DNA of 64,000 nt from Triglochin maritima (lineage: Eukaryota > Streptophyta > Magnoliopsida > Alismatales > Juncaginaceae): NCBI GenBank assembly GCA_963682175.1, contig OY821791.1, positions 29,262,326 through 29,326,325 on the forward strand, read 5' to 3'. This document shows, in pieces, positions 46,227-57,963 of the stretch. The notes under the pieces were generated by a model. The model saw only the letters and a program-made list of their open reading frames with translations. It was not told the DNA's origin and did not search any database. A program made the translations under genes and the position numbers. The stretch's first letter is position 1; every line of letters begins with the position of its first letter.

Positions 46227-46600
46227 TTTGTCGCGAGAGGCACGAGGACTAAGGGCGCGCGCGTTTTTTTTACTACTACGACGACTGCCCTCGTGTTGCC
46301 ACCATTTTTGCAGCGACACGACACGGTGCAGGGGCCAACAACCCTCGATGAGCTCAAGCGCAACGCGAGTGCGAGGTGGATTTCGCAAGCATTCACCTAC
46401 TCTATTAAACCAATATCTATACAATGGTAAATAATAAAAAAATATTGCATTCATCTTCAGCCCAAGTTGCATCTTCGTGTTGCGATTTCGCGAGAATTCA
46501 AACGTGAGCTGGAACTCCCTGATCGGACGACCGTGGCGCGAGAATGGTCGCAAGGTGCGCGACGTGATAGAATGACTGCATTCGGAGAGACACTACTAAC

Positions 46601-46720
46601 GGGTGCGATCATACCAGCACTAAAGCACCGGATCCCATCAGAACTCCGTAGTTAAGCGTGCTTGGGCGAGAGTAGTACTAGGATGGGTGACCTCCTGGGA
46701 AGTCCTCGTGTTGCACTCCT
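46601..46720 (+). rRNA. 5S rRNA: 5S rRNA, copy 95
   Basis: Consensus gene. Upstream cag/H, downstream L/T8. Confidence 0.98.
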
Positions 46721-47094
46721 TTTGTCGCGAGAGGCACGAGGACTAAGGGCGCGCGCGTTTTTTTTACTACTACGACGACTGCCCTCGTGTTGCCACCATT
46801 TTTGCAGCGACACGACACGGTGCAGGGGCCAACAACCCTCGATGAGCTCAAGCGCAACGCGAGTGCGAGGTGGATTTCGCAAGCATTCACCTACTCTATT
46901 AAACCAATATCTATACAATGGTAAATAATAAAAAAATATTGCATTCATCTTAAGCCCAAGTTGCATCTTCGTGTTGCGATTTCGCGAGAATTCAAACGTG
47001 AGCTGGAACTCCCTGATCGGACGACCGTGGCGCGAGAATGGTCGCAAGGTGCGCGACGTGATAGAATGACTGCATTCGGAGAGACACTACTAAC

Positions 47095-47214
47095 GGGTGC
47101 GATCATACCAGCACTAAAGCACCGGATCCCATCAGAACTCCGTAGTTAAGCGTGCTTGGGCGAGAGTAGTACTAGGATGGGTGACCTCCTGGGAAGTCCT
47201 CGTGTTGCACTCCT
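47095..47214 (+). rRNA. 5S rRNA: 5S rRNA, copy 96
   Basis: Consensus gene. Upstream aag/H, downstream L/T8. Confidence 0.98.
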
Positions 47215-47588
47215 TTTGTCGCGAGAGGCACGAGGACTAAGGGCGCGCGCGTTTTTTTTACTACTACGACGACTGCCCTCGTGTTGCCACCATTTTTGCA
47301 GCGACACGACACGGTGCAGGGGCCAACAACCCTCGATGAGCTCAAGCGCAACGCGAGTGCGAGGTGGATTTCGCAAGCATTCACCTACTCTATTAAACCA
47401 ATATCTATACAATGGTAAATAATAAAAAAATATTGCATTCATCTTAAGCCCAAGTTGCATCTTCGTGTTGCGATTTCGCGAGAATTCAAACGTGAGCTGG
47501 AACTCCCTGATCGGACGACCGTGGCGCGAGAATGGTCGCAAGGTGCGCGACGTGATAGAATGACTGCATTCGGAGAGACACTACTAAC

Positions 47589-47708
47589 GGGTGCGATCAT
47601 ACCAGCACTAAAGCACCGGATCCCATCAGAACTTCGTAGTTAAGCGTGCTTGGGCGAGAGTAGTACTAGGATGGGTGACCTCCTGGGAAGTCCTCGTGTT
47701 GCACTCCT
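47589..47708 (+). rRNA. 5S rRNA: 5S rRNA, copy 97 (C46T)
   Basis: C46T at 47634. Upstream aag/H, downstream L/T8. Confidence 0.97.
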
Positions 47709-48082
47709 TTTGTCGCGAGAGGCACGAGGACTAAGGGCGCGCGCGTTTTTTTTACTACTACGACGACTGCCCTCGTGTTGCCACCATTTTTGCAGCGACA
47801 CGACACGGTGCAGGGGCCAACAACCCTCGATGAGCTCAAGCGCAACGCGAGTGCGAGGTGGATTTCGCAAGCATTCACCTACTCTATTAAACCAATATCT
47901 ATACAATGGTAAATAATAAAAAAATATTGCATTCATCTTAAGCCCAAGTTGCATCTTCGTGTTGCGATTTCGCGAGAATTCAAACGTGAGCTGGAACTCC
48001 CTGATCGGACGACCGTGGCGCGAGAATGGTCGCAAGGTGCGCGACGTGATAGAATGACTGCATTCGGAGAGACACTACTAAC

Positions 48083-48202
48083 GGGTGTGATCATACCAGC
48101 ACTAAAGCACCGGATCCCATCAGAACTCCGTAGTTAAGCGTGCTTGGGCGAGAGTAGTACTAGGATGGGTGACCTCCTGGGAAGTCCTCGTGTTGCACTC
48201 CT
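48083..48202 (+). rRNA. 5S rRNA: 5S rRNA, copy 98 (C6T)
   Basis: C6T at 48088, third carrier. Upstream junction is aag here but cag before copies 84 and 92. Downstream L/T8. Confidence 0.97.
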
Positions 48203-48576
48203 TTTGTCGCGAGAGGCACGAGGACTAAGGGCGCGCGCGTTTTTTTTACTACTACGACGACTGCCCTCGTGTTGCCACCATTTTTGCAGCGACACGACAC
48301 GGTGCAGGGGCCAACAACCCTCGATGAGCTCAAGCGCAACGCGAGTGCGAGGTGGATTTCGCAAGCATTCACCTACTCTATTAAACCAATATCTATACAA
48401 TGGTAAATAATAAAAAAATATTGCATTCATCTTCAGCCCAAGTTGCATCTTCGTGTTGCGATTTCGCGAGAATTCAAACGTGAGCTGGAACTCCCTGATC
48501 GGACGACCGTGGCGCGAGAATGGTCGCAAGGTGCGCGACGTGATAGAATGACTGCATTCGGAGAGACACTACTAAC

Positions 48577-48696
48577 GGGTGCGATCATACCAGCACTAAA
48601 GCACCGGATCCCATCAGAACTCCGTAGTTAAGCGTGCTTGGGCGAGAGTAGTACTAGGATGGGTGACCTCCTGGGAAGTCCTCGTGTTGCACTCCT
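48577..48696 (+). rRNA. 5S rRNA: 5S rRNA, copy 99
   Basis: Consensus gene; last cag junction of the window. Upstream cag/H; downstream L/T8 with a private tactacttcg. Confidence 0.98.
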
Positions 48697-49070
48697 TTTG
48701 TCGCGAGAGGCACGAGGACTAAGGGCGCGCGCGTTTTTTTTACTACTTCGACGACTGCCCTCGTGTTGCCACCATTTTTGCAGCGACACGACACGGTGCA
48801 GGGGCCAACAACCCTCGATGAGCTCAAGCGCAACGCGAGTGCGAGGTGGATTTCGCAAGCATTCACCTACTCTATTAAACCAATATCTATACAATGGTAA
48901 ATAATAAAAAAATATTGCATTCATCTTAAGCCCAAGTTGCATCTTCGTGTTGCGATTTCGCGAGAATTCAAACGTGAGCTGGAACTCCCTGATCGGACGA
49001 CCGTGGCGCGAGAATGGTCGGAAGGTGCGCGACGTGATAGAATGACTGCATTCGGAGAGACACTACTAAC

Positions 49071-49190
49071 GGGTGCGATCATACCAGCACTAAAGCACCG
49101 GATCCCATCAGAACTTCGTAGTTAAGCGTGCTTGGGCGAGAGTAGTACTAGGATGGGTGACCTCCTGGGAAGTCCTCGTGTTGCACTCCT
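49071..49190 (+). rRNA. 5S rRNA: 5S rRNA, copy 100 (C46T)
   Basis: C46T at 49116, last carrier. Upstream aag/H with a private gtcggaagg; downstream L/T8. Confidence 0.97.
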
Positions 49191-49564
49191 TTTGTCGCGA
49201 GAGGCACGAGGACTAAGGGCGCGCGCGTTTTTTTTACTACTACGACGACTGCCCTCGTGTTGCCACCATTTTTGCAGCGACACGACACGGTGCAGGGGCC
49301 AACAACCCTCGATGAGCTCAAGCGCAACGCGAGTGCGAGGTGGATTTCGCAAGCATTCACCTACTCTATTAAACCAATATCTATACAATGGTAAATAATA
49401 AAAAAATATTGCATTCATCTTAAGCCCAAGTTGCATCTTCGTGTTGCGATTTCGCGAGAATTCAAACGTGAGCTGGAACTCCCTGATCGGACGACCGTGG
49501 CGCGAGAATGGTCGCAAGGTGCGCGACGTGATAGAATGACTGCATTCGGAGAGACACTACTAAC

Positions 49565-49684
49565 GGGTGCGATCATACCAGCACTAAAGCACCGGATCCC
49601 ATCAGAACTCCGTAGTTAAGCGTGCTTGGGCGAGAGTAGTACTAGGATGGGTGACCTCCTGGGAAGTCCTCGTGTTGCACTCCT
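49565..49684 (+). rRNA. 5S rRNA: 5S rRNA, copy 101
   Basis: Consensus gene; start of the uniform aag/H zone. Downstream L/T8. Confidence 0.98.
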
Positions 49685-50058
49685 TTTGTCGCGAGAGGCA
49701 CGAGGACTAAGGGCGCGCGCGTTTTTTTTACTACTACGACGACTGCCCTCGTGTTGCCACCATTTTTGCAGCGACACGACACGGTGCAGGGGCCAACAAC
49801 CCTCGATGAGCTCAAGCGCAACGCGAGTGCGAGGTGGATTTCGCAAGCATTCACCTACTCTATTAAACCAATATCTATACAATGGTAAATAATAAAAAAA
49901 TATTGCATTCATCTTAAGCCCAAGTTGCATCTTCGTGTTGCGATTTCGCGAGAATTCAAACGTGAGCTGGAACTCCCTGATCGGACGACCGTGGCGCGAG
50001 AATGGTCGCAAGGTGCGCGACGTGATAGAATGACTGCATTCGGAGAGACACTACTAAC

Positions 50059-50181
50059 GGGTGCGATCATACCAGCACTAAAGCACCGGATCCCATCAGA
50101 ACTCCGTAGTTAAGCGTGCTTGGGCGAGAGTAGTACTAGGATGGGTGACCTCCTGGGGGGAAGTCCTCGTGTTGCACTCCT
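50059..50181 (+). rRNA. 5S rRNA: 5S rRNA, copy 102 (GGG insertion)
   Basis: Three extra G at 50155-50160 (GGG to GGGGGG at bases 97-99) make the gene 123 bases. It likely disturbs box C and the local stem, so it is probably a pseudogene or silent. Upstream aag/H, downstream L/T8. Confidence 0.95.
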
Positions 50182-50555
50182 TTTGTCGCGAGAGGCACGA
50201 GGACTAAGGGCGCGCGCGTTTTTTTTACTACTACGACGACTGCCCTCGTGTTGCCACCATTTTTGCAGCGACACGACACGGTGCAGGGGCCAACAACCCT
50301 CGATGAGCTCAAGCGCAACGCGAGTGCGAGGTGGATTTCGCAAGCATTCACCTACTCTATTAAACCAATATCTATACAATGGTAAATAATAAAAAAATAT
50401 TGCATTCATCTTAAGCCCAAGTTGCATCTTCGTGTTGCGATTTCGCGAGAATTCAAACGTGAGCTGGAACTCCCTGATCGGACGACCGTGGCGCGAGAAT
50501 GGTCGCAAGGTGCGCGACGTGATAGAATGACTGCATTCGGAGAGACACTACTAAC

Positions 50556-50675
50556 GGGTGCGATCATACCAGCACTAAAGCACCGGATCCCATCAGAACT
50601 CCGTAGTTAAGTGTGCTTGGGCGAGAGTAGTACTAGGATGGGTGACCTCCTGGGAAGTCCTCGTGTTGCACTCCT
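50556..50675 (+). rRNA. 5S rRNA: 5S rRNA, copy 103 (C57T)
   Basis: Private C57T at 50612, a CpG transition inside box A. Upstream aag/H; downstream L/T8 with a private cgcaagaattc. Confidence 0.97.
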
Positions 50676-51049
50676 TTTGTCGCGAGAGGCACGAGGACTA
50701 AGGGCGCGCGCGTTTTTTTTACTACTACGACGACTGCCCTCGTGTTGCCACCATTTTTGCAGCGACACGACACGGTGCAGGGGCCAACAACCCTCGATGA
50801 GCTCAAGCGCAACGCGAGTGCGAGGTGGATTTCGCAAGAATTCACCTACTCTATTAAACCAATATCTATACAATGGTAAATAATAAAAAAATATTGCATT
50901 CATCTTAAGCCCAAGTTGCATCTTCGTGTTGCGATTTCGCGAGAATTCAAACGTGAGCTGGAACTCCCTGATCGGACGACCGTGGCGCGAGAATGGTCGC
51001 AAGGTGCGCGACGTGATAGAATGACTGCATTCGGAGAGACACTACTAAC

Positions 51050-51169
51050 GGGTGCGATCATACCAGCACTAAAGCACCGGATCCCATCAGAACTCCGTAG
51101 TTAAGCGTGCTTGGGCGAGAGTAGTACTAGGATGGGTGACCTCCTGGGAAGTCCTCGTGTTGCACTCCT
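51050..51169 (+). rRNA. 5S rRNA: 5S rRNA, copy 104
   Basis: Consensus gene. Upstream aag/H; downstream the CG run is cut to gggcgc with T7 then aatactac, so the next unit starts 6 bp early. Confidence 0.98.
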
Positions 51170-51537
51170 TTTGTCGCGAGAGGCACGAGGACTAAGGGCG
51201 CTTTTTTTAATACTACGACGACTGCCCTCGTGTTGCCACCATTTTTGCAGCGACACGACACGGTGCAGGGGCCAACAACCCTCGATGAGCTCAAGCGCAA
51301 CGCGAGTGCGAGGTGGATTTCGCAAGCATTCACCTACTCTATTAAACCAATATCTATACAATGGTAAATAATAAAAAAATATTGCATTCATCTTAAGCCC
51401 AAGTTGCATCTTCGTGTTGCGATTTCGCGAGAATTCAAACGTGAGCTGGAACTCCCTGATCGGACGACCGTGGCGCGAGAATGGTCGCAAGGTGCGCGAC
51501 GTGATAGAATGACTGCATTCGGAGAGACACTACTAAC

Positions 51538-51657
51538 GGGTGCGATCATACCAGCACTAAAGCACCGGATCCCATCAGAACTCCGTAGTTAAGCGTGCTT
51601 GGGCGAGAGTAGTACTAGGATGGGTGACCTCTTGGGAAGTCCTCGTGTTGCACTCCT
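51538..51657 (+). rRNA. 5S rRNA: 5S rRNA, copy 105 (C95T)
   Basis: Private C95T at 51632, in box C. Upstream aag/H, downstream L/T8. Confidence 0.97.
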
Positions 51658-52031
51658 TTTGTCGCGAGAGGCACGAGGACTAAGGGCGCGCGCGTTTTTT
51701 TTACTACTACGACGACTGCCCTCGTGTTGCCACCATTTTTGCAGCGACACGACACGGTGCAGGGGCCAACAACCCTCGATGAGCTCAAGCGCAACGCGAG
51801 TGCGAGGTGGATTTCGCAAGCATTCACCTACTCTATTAAACCAATATCTATACAATGGTAAATAATAAAAAAATATTGCATTCATCTTAAGCCCAAGTTG
51901 CATCTTCGTGTTGCGATTTCGCGAGAATTCAAACGTGAGCTGGAACTCCCTGATCGGACGACCGTGGCGCGAGAATGGTCGCAAGGTGCGCGACGTGATA
52001 GAATGACTGCATTCGGAGAGACACTACTAAC

Positions 52032-52151
52032 GGGTGCGATCATACCAGCACTAAAGCACCGGATCCCATCAGAACTCCGTAGTTAAGCGTGCTTGGGCGA
52101 GAGTAGTACTAGGATGGGTGACCTCCTGGGAAGTCCTCGTGTTGCACTCCT
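52032..52151 (+). rRNA. 5S rRNA: 5S rRNA, copy 106
   Basis: Consensus gene. Upstream aag/H, downstream L/T8. Confidence 0.98.
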
Positions 52152-52525
52152 TTTGTCGCGAGAGGCACGAGGACTAAGGGCGCGCGCGTTTTTTTTACTA
52201 CTACGACGACTGCCCTCGTGTTGCCACCATTTTTGCAGCGACACGACACGGTGCAGGGGCCAACAACCCTCGATGAGCTCAAGCGCAACGCGAGTGCGAG
52301 GTGGATTTCGCAAGCATTCACCTACTCTATTAAACCAATATCTATACAATGGTAAATAATAAAAAAATATTGCATTCATCTTAAGCCCAAGTTGCATCTT
52401 CGTGTTGCGATTTCGCGAGAATTCAAACGTGAGCTGGAACTCCCTGATCGGACGACCGTGGCGCGAGAATGGTCGCAAGGTGCGCGACGTGATAGAATGA
52501 CTGCATTCGGAGAGACACTACTAAC

Positions 52526-52645
52526 GGGTGCGATCATACCAGCACTAAAGCACCGGATCCCATCAGAACTCCGTAGTTAAGCGTGCTTGGGCGAGAGTAG
52601 TACTAGGATGGGTGACCTCCTGGGAAGTCCTCGTGTTGCACTCCT
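52526..52645 (+). rRNA. 5S rRNA: 5S rRNA, copy 107
   Basis: Consensus gene. Upstream aag/H, downstream L/T9. Confidence 0.98.
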
Positions 52646-53020
52646 TTTGTCGCGAGAGGCACGAGGACTAAGGGCGCGCGCGTTTTTTTTTACTACTACG
52701 ACGACTGCCCTCGTGTTGCCACCATTTTTGCAGCGACACGACACGGTGCAGGGGCCAACAACCCTCGATGAGCTCAAGCGCAACGCGAGTGCGAGGTGGA
52801 TTTCGCAAGCATTCACCTACTCTATTAAACCAATATCTATACAATGGTAAATAATAAAAAAATATTGCATTCATCTTAAGCCCAAGTTGCATCTTCGTGT
52901 TGCGATTTCGCGAGAATTCAAACGTGAGCTGGAACTCCCTGATCGGACGACCGTGGCGCGAGAATGGTCGCAAGGTGCGCGACGTGATAGAATGACTGCA
53001 TTCGGAGAGACACTACTAAC

Positions 53021-53140
53021 GGGTGCGATCATACCAGCACTAAAGCACCGGATCCCATCAGAACTCCGTAGTTAAGCGTGCTTGGGCGAGAGTAGTACTA
53101 GGATGGGTGACCTCCTGGGAAGTCCTCGTGTTGCACTCCT
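53021..53140 (+). rRNA. 5S rRNA: 5S rRNA, copy 108
   Basis: Consensus gene. Upstream aag/H, downstream L/T8. Confidence 0.98.
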
Positions 53141-53514
53141 TTTGTCGCGAGAGGCACGAGGACTAAGGGCGCGCGCGTTTTTTTTACTACTACGACGACT
53201 GCCCTCGTGTTGCCACCATTTTTGCAGCGACACGACACGGTGCAGGGGCCAACAACCCTCGATGAGCTCAAGCGCAACGCGAGTGCGAGGTGGATTTCGC
53301 AAGCATTCACCTACTCTATTAAACCAATATCTATACAATGGTAAATAATAAAAAAATATTGCATTCATCTTAAGCCCAAGTTGCATCTTCGTGTTGCGAT
53401 TTCGCGAGAATTCAAACGTGAGCTGGAACTCCCTGATCGGACGACCGTGGCGCGAGAATGGTCGCAAGGTGCGCGACGTGATAGAATGACTGCATTCGGA
53501 GAGACACTACTAAC

Positions 53515-53634
53515 GGGTGCGATCATACCAGCACTAAAGCACCGGATCCCATCAGAACTCCGTAGTTAAGCGTGCTTGGGCGAGAGTAGTACTAGGATGG
53601 GTGACCTCCTGGGAAGTCCTCGTGTTGCACTCCT
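53515..53634 (+). rRNA. 5S rRNA: 5S rRNA, copy 109
   Basis: Consensus gene. Upstream aag/H, downstream L/T9. Confidence 0.98.
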
Positions 53635-54009
53635 TTTGTCGCGAGAGGCACGAGGACTAAGGGCGCGCGCGTTTTTTTTTACTACTACGACGACTGCCCT
53701 CGTGTTGCCACCATTTTTGCAGCGACACGACACGGTGCAGGGGCCAACAACCCTCGATGAGCTCAAGCGCAACGCGAGTGCGAGGTGGATTTCGCAAGCA
53801 TTCACCTACTCTATTAAACCAATATCTATACAATGGTAAATAATAAAAAAATATTGCATTCATCTTAAGCCCAAGTTGCATCTTCGTGTTGCGATTTCGC
53901 GAGAATTCAAACGTGAGCTGGAACTCCCTGATCGGACGACCGTGGCGCGAGAATGGTCGCAAGGTGCGCGACGTGATAGAATGACTGCATTCGGAGAGAC
54001 ACTACTAAC

Positions 54010-54129
54010 GGGTGCGATCATACCAGCACTAAAGCACCGGATCCCATCAGAACTCCGTAGTTAATCGTGCTTGGGCGAGAGTAGTACTAGGATGGGTGAC
54101 CTCCTGGGAAGTCCTCGTGTTGCACTCCT
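54010..54129 (+). rRNA. 5S rRNA: 5S rRNA, copy 110 (G56T)
   Basis: G56T at 54065, inside box A; shared with copies 122 and 126. Upstream aag/H, downstream L/T8. Confidence 0.97.
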
Positions 54130-54503
54130 TTTGTCGCGAGAGGCACGAGGACTAAGGGCGCGCGCGTTTTTTTTACTACTACGACGACTGCCCTCGTGTT
54201 GCCACCATTTTTGCAGCGACACGACACGGTGCAGGGGCCAACAACCCTCGATGAGCTCAAGCGCAACGCGAGTGCGAGGTGGATTTCGCAAGCATTCACC
54301 TACTCTATTAAACCAATATCTATACAATGGTAAATAATAAAAAAATATTGCATTCATCTTAAGCCCAAGTTGCATCTTCGTGTTGCGATTTCGCGAGAAT
54401 TCAAACGTGAGCTGGAACTCCCTGATCGGACGACCGTGGCGCGAGAATGGTCGCAAGGTGCGCGACGTGATAGAATGACTGCATTCGGAGAGACACTACT
54501 AAC

Positions 54504-54623
54504 GGGTGCGATCATACCAGCACTAAAGCACCGGATCCCATCAGAACTCCGTAGTTAAGCGTGCTTGGGCGAGAGTAGTACTAGGATGGGTGACCTCCTG
54601 GGAAGTCCTCGTGTTGCACTCCT
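54504..54623 (+). rRNA. 5S rRNA: 5S rRNA, copy 111
   Basis: Consensus gene. Upstream aag/H, downstream L/T8. Confidence 0.98.
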
Positions 54624-54997
54624 TTTGTCGCGAGAGGCACGAGGACTAAGGGCGCGCGCGTTTTTTTTACTACTACGACGACTGCCCTCGTGTTGCCACC
54701 ATTTTTGCAGCGACACGACACGGTGCAGGGGCCAACAACCCTCGATGAGCTCAAGCGCAACGCGAGTGCGAGGTGGATTTCGCAAGCATTCACCTACTCT
54801 ATTAAACCAATATCTATACAATGGTAAATAATAAAAAAATATTGCATTCATCTTAAGCCCAAGTTGCATCTTCGTGTTGCGATTTCGCGAGAATTCAAAC
54901 GTGAGCTGGAACTCCCTGATCGGACGACCGTGGCGCGAGAATGGTCGCAAGGTGCGCGACGTGATAGAATGACTGCATTCGGAGAGACACTACTAAC

Positions 54998-55117
54998 GGG
55001 TGCGATCATACCAGCACTAAAGCACCGGATCCCATCAGAACTCCGTAGTTAAGCGTGCTTGGGCGAGAGTAGTACTAGGATGGGTGACCTCCTGGGAAGT
55101 CCTCGTGTTGCACTCCT
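54998..55117 (+). rRNA. 5S rRNA: 5S rRNA, copy 112
   Basis: Consensus gene. Upstream aag/H, downstream L/T8. Confidence 0.98.
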
Positions 55118-55491
55118 TTTGTCGCGAGAGGCACGAGGACTAAGGGCGCGCGCGTTTTTTTTACTACTACGACGACTGCCCTCGTGTTGCCACCATTTTT
55201 GCAGCGACACGACACGGTGCAGGGGCCAACAACCCTCGATGAGCTCAAGCGCAACGCGAGTGCGAGGTGGATTTCGCAAGCATTCACCTACTCTATTAAA
55301 CCAATATCTATACAATGGTAAATAATAAAAAAATATTGCATTCATCTTAAGCCCAAGTTGCATCTTCGTGTTGCGATTTCGCGAGAATTCAAACGTGAGC
55401 TGGAACTCCCTGATCGGACGACCGTGGCGCGAGAATGGTCGCAAGGTGCGCGACGTGATAGAATGACTGCATTCGGAGAGACACTACTAAC

Positions 55492-55611
55492 GGGTGCGAT
55501 CATACCAGCACTAAAGCACCGGATCCCATCAGAACTCCGTAGTTAAGCGTGCTTGGGCCAGAGTAGTACTAGGATGGGTGACCTCCTGGGAAGTCCTCGT
55601 GTTGCACTCCT
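55492..55611 (+). rRNA. 5S rRNA: 5S rRNA, copy 113 (G68C)
   Basis: G68C at 55559, in the intermediate element; shared with copy 116. Upstream aag/H, downstream L/T8. Confidence 0.97.
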
Positions 55612-55985
55612 TTTGTCGCGAGAGGCACGAGGACTAAGGGCGCGCGCGTTTTTTTTACTACTACGACGACTGCCCTCGTGTTGCCACCATTTTTGCAGCG
55701 ACACGACACGGTGCAGGGGCCAACAACCCTCGATGAGCTCAAGCGCAACGCGAGTGCGAGGTGGATTTCGCAAGCATTCACCTACTCTATTAAACCAATA
55801 TCTATACAATGGTAAATAATAAAAAAATATTGCATTCATCTTAAGCCCAAGTTGCATCTTCGTGTTGCGATTTCGCGAGAATTCAAACGTGAGCTGGAAC
55901 TCCCTGATCGGACGACCGTGGCCCGAGAATGGTCGCAAGGTGCGCGACGTGATAGAATGACTGCATTCGGAGAGACACTACTAAC

Positions 55986-56105
55986 GGGTGCGATCATACC
56001 AGCACTAAAGCACCGGATCCCATCAGAACTCCGTAGTTAAGCGTGCTTGGGCGAGAGTAGTACTAGGATGGGTGACCTCCTGGGAAGTCCTCGTGTTGCA
56101 CTCCT
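55986..56105 (+). rRNA. 5S rRNA: 5S rRNA, copy 114
   Basis: Consensus gene. Upstream aag/H with a private gtggcccgag; downstream L/T9. Confidence 0.98.
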
Positions 56106-56480
56106 TTTGTCGCGAGAGGCACGAGGACTAAGGGCGCGCGCGTTTTTTTTTACTACTACGACGACTGCCCTCGTGTTGCCACCATTTTTGCAGCGACACG
56201 ACACGGTGCAGGGGCCAACAACCCTCGATGAGCTCAAGCGCAACGCGAGTGCGAGGTGGATTTCGCAAGCATTCACCTACTCTATTAAACCAATATCTAT
56301 ACAATGGTAAATAATAAAAAAATATTGCATTCATCTTAAGCCCAAGTTGCATCTTCGTGTTGCGATTTCGCGAGAATTCAAACGTGAGCTGGAACTCCCT
56401 GATCGGACGACCGTGGCGCGAGAATGGTCGCAAGGTGCGCGACGTGATAGAATGACTGCATTCGGAGAGACACTACTAAC

Positions 56481-56600
56481 GGGTGCGATCATACCAGCAC
56501 TAAAGCACCGGATCCCATCAGAACTCCGTAGTTAAGCGTGCTTGGGCGAGAGTAGTACTAGGATGGGTGACCTCCTGGGAAGTCCTCGTGTTGCACTCCT
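56481..56600 (+). rRNA. 5S rRNA: 5S rRNA, copy 115
   Basis: Consensus gene. Upstream aag/H, downstream L/T8. Confidence 0.98.
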
Positions 56601-56974
56601 TTTGTCGCGAGAGGCACGAGGACTAAGGGCGCGCGCGTTTTTTTTACTACTACGACGACTGCCCTCGTGTTGCCACCATTTTTGCAGCGACACGACACGG
56701 TGCAGGGGCCAACAACCCTCGATGAGCTCAAGCGCAACGCGAGTGCGAGGTGGATTTCGCAAGCATTCACCTACTCTATTAAACCAATATCTATACAATG
56801 GTAAATAATAAAAAAATATTGCATTCATCTTAAGCCCAAGTTGCATCTTCGTGTTGCGATTTCGCGAGAATTCAAACGTGAGCTGGAACTCCCTGATCGG
56901 ACGACCGTGGCGCGAGAATGGTCGCAAGGTGCGCGACGTGATAGAATGACTGCATTCGGAGAGACACTACTAAC

Positions 56975-57094
56975 GGGTGCGATCATACCAGCACTAAAGC
57001 ACCGGATCCCATCAGAACTCCGTAGTTAAGCGTGCTTGGGCCAGAGTAGTACTAGGATGGGTGACCTCCTGGGAAGTCCTCGTGTTGCACTCCT
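56975..57094 (+). rRNA. 5S rRNA: 5S rRNA, copy 116 (G68C)
   Basis: G68C at 57042, followed by a T9 unit as copy 113 is. Upstream aag/H, downstream L/T8. Confidence 0.97.
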
Positions 57095-57468
57095 TTTGTC
57101 GCGAGAGGCACGAGGACTAAGGGCGCGCGCGTTTTTTTTACTACTACGACGACTGCCCTCGTGTTGCCACCATTTTTGCAGCGACACGACACGGTGCAGG
57201 GGCCAACAACCCTCGATGAGCTCAAGCGCAACGCGAGTGCGAGGTGGATTTCGCAAGCATTCACCTACTCTATTAAACCAATATCTATACAATGGTAAAT
57301 AATAAAAAAATATTGCATTCATCTTAAGCCCAAGTTGCATCTTCGTGTTGCGATTTCGCGAGAATTCAAACGTGAGCTGGAACTCCCTGATCGGACGACC
57401 GTGGCGCGAGAATGGTCGCAAGGTGCGCGACGTGATAGAATGACTGCATTCGGAGAGACACTACTAAC

Positions 57469-57588
57469 GGGTGCGATCATACCAGCACTAAAGCACCGGA
57501 TCCCATCAGAACTCCGTAGTTAAGCGTGCTTGGGCGAGAGTAGTACTAGGATGGGTGACCTCCTGGGAAGTCCTCGTGTTGCACTCCT
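57469..57588 (+). rRNA. 5S rRNA: 5S rRNA, copy 117
   Basis: Consensus gene. Upstream aag/H, downstream L/T9. Confidence 0.98.
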
Positions 57589-57963
57589 TTTGTCGCGAGA
57601 GGCACGAGGACTAAGGGCGCGCGCGTTTTTTTTTACTACTACGACGACTGCCCTCGTGTTGCCACCATTTTTGCAGCGACACGACACGGTGCAGGGGCCA
57701 ACAACCCTCGATGAGCTCAAGCGCAACGCGAGTGCGAGGTGGATTTCGCAAGCATTCACCTACTCTATTAAACCAATATCTATACAATGGTAAATAATAA
57801 AAAAATATTGCATTCATCTTAAGCCCAAGTTGCATCTTCGTGTTGCGATTTCGCGAGAATTCAAACGTGAGCTGGAACTCCCTGATCGGACGACCGTGGC
57901 GCGAGAATGGTCGCAAGGTGCGCGACGTGATAGAATGACTGCATTCGGAGAGACACTACTAAC

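Larger units (their letters stand above)
42650..46600 (+). repeat. 8-unit block B (copies 87-94)
   Basis: This block repeats block A exactly 3951 bp later: C46T, GGCCGCG/T7, C46T and C6T fall at the same places and all eight junction states match. Private changes are G3A in copy 91 and gcgcggcg before copy 94. Confidence 0.85.
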
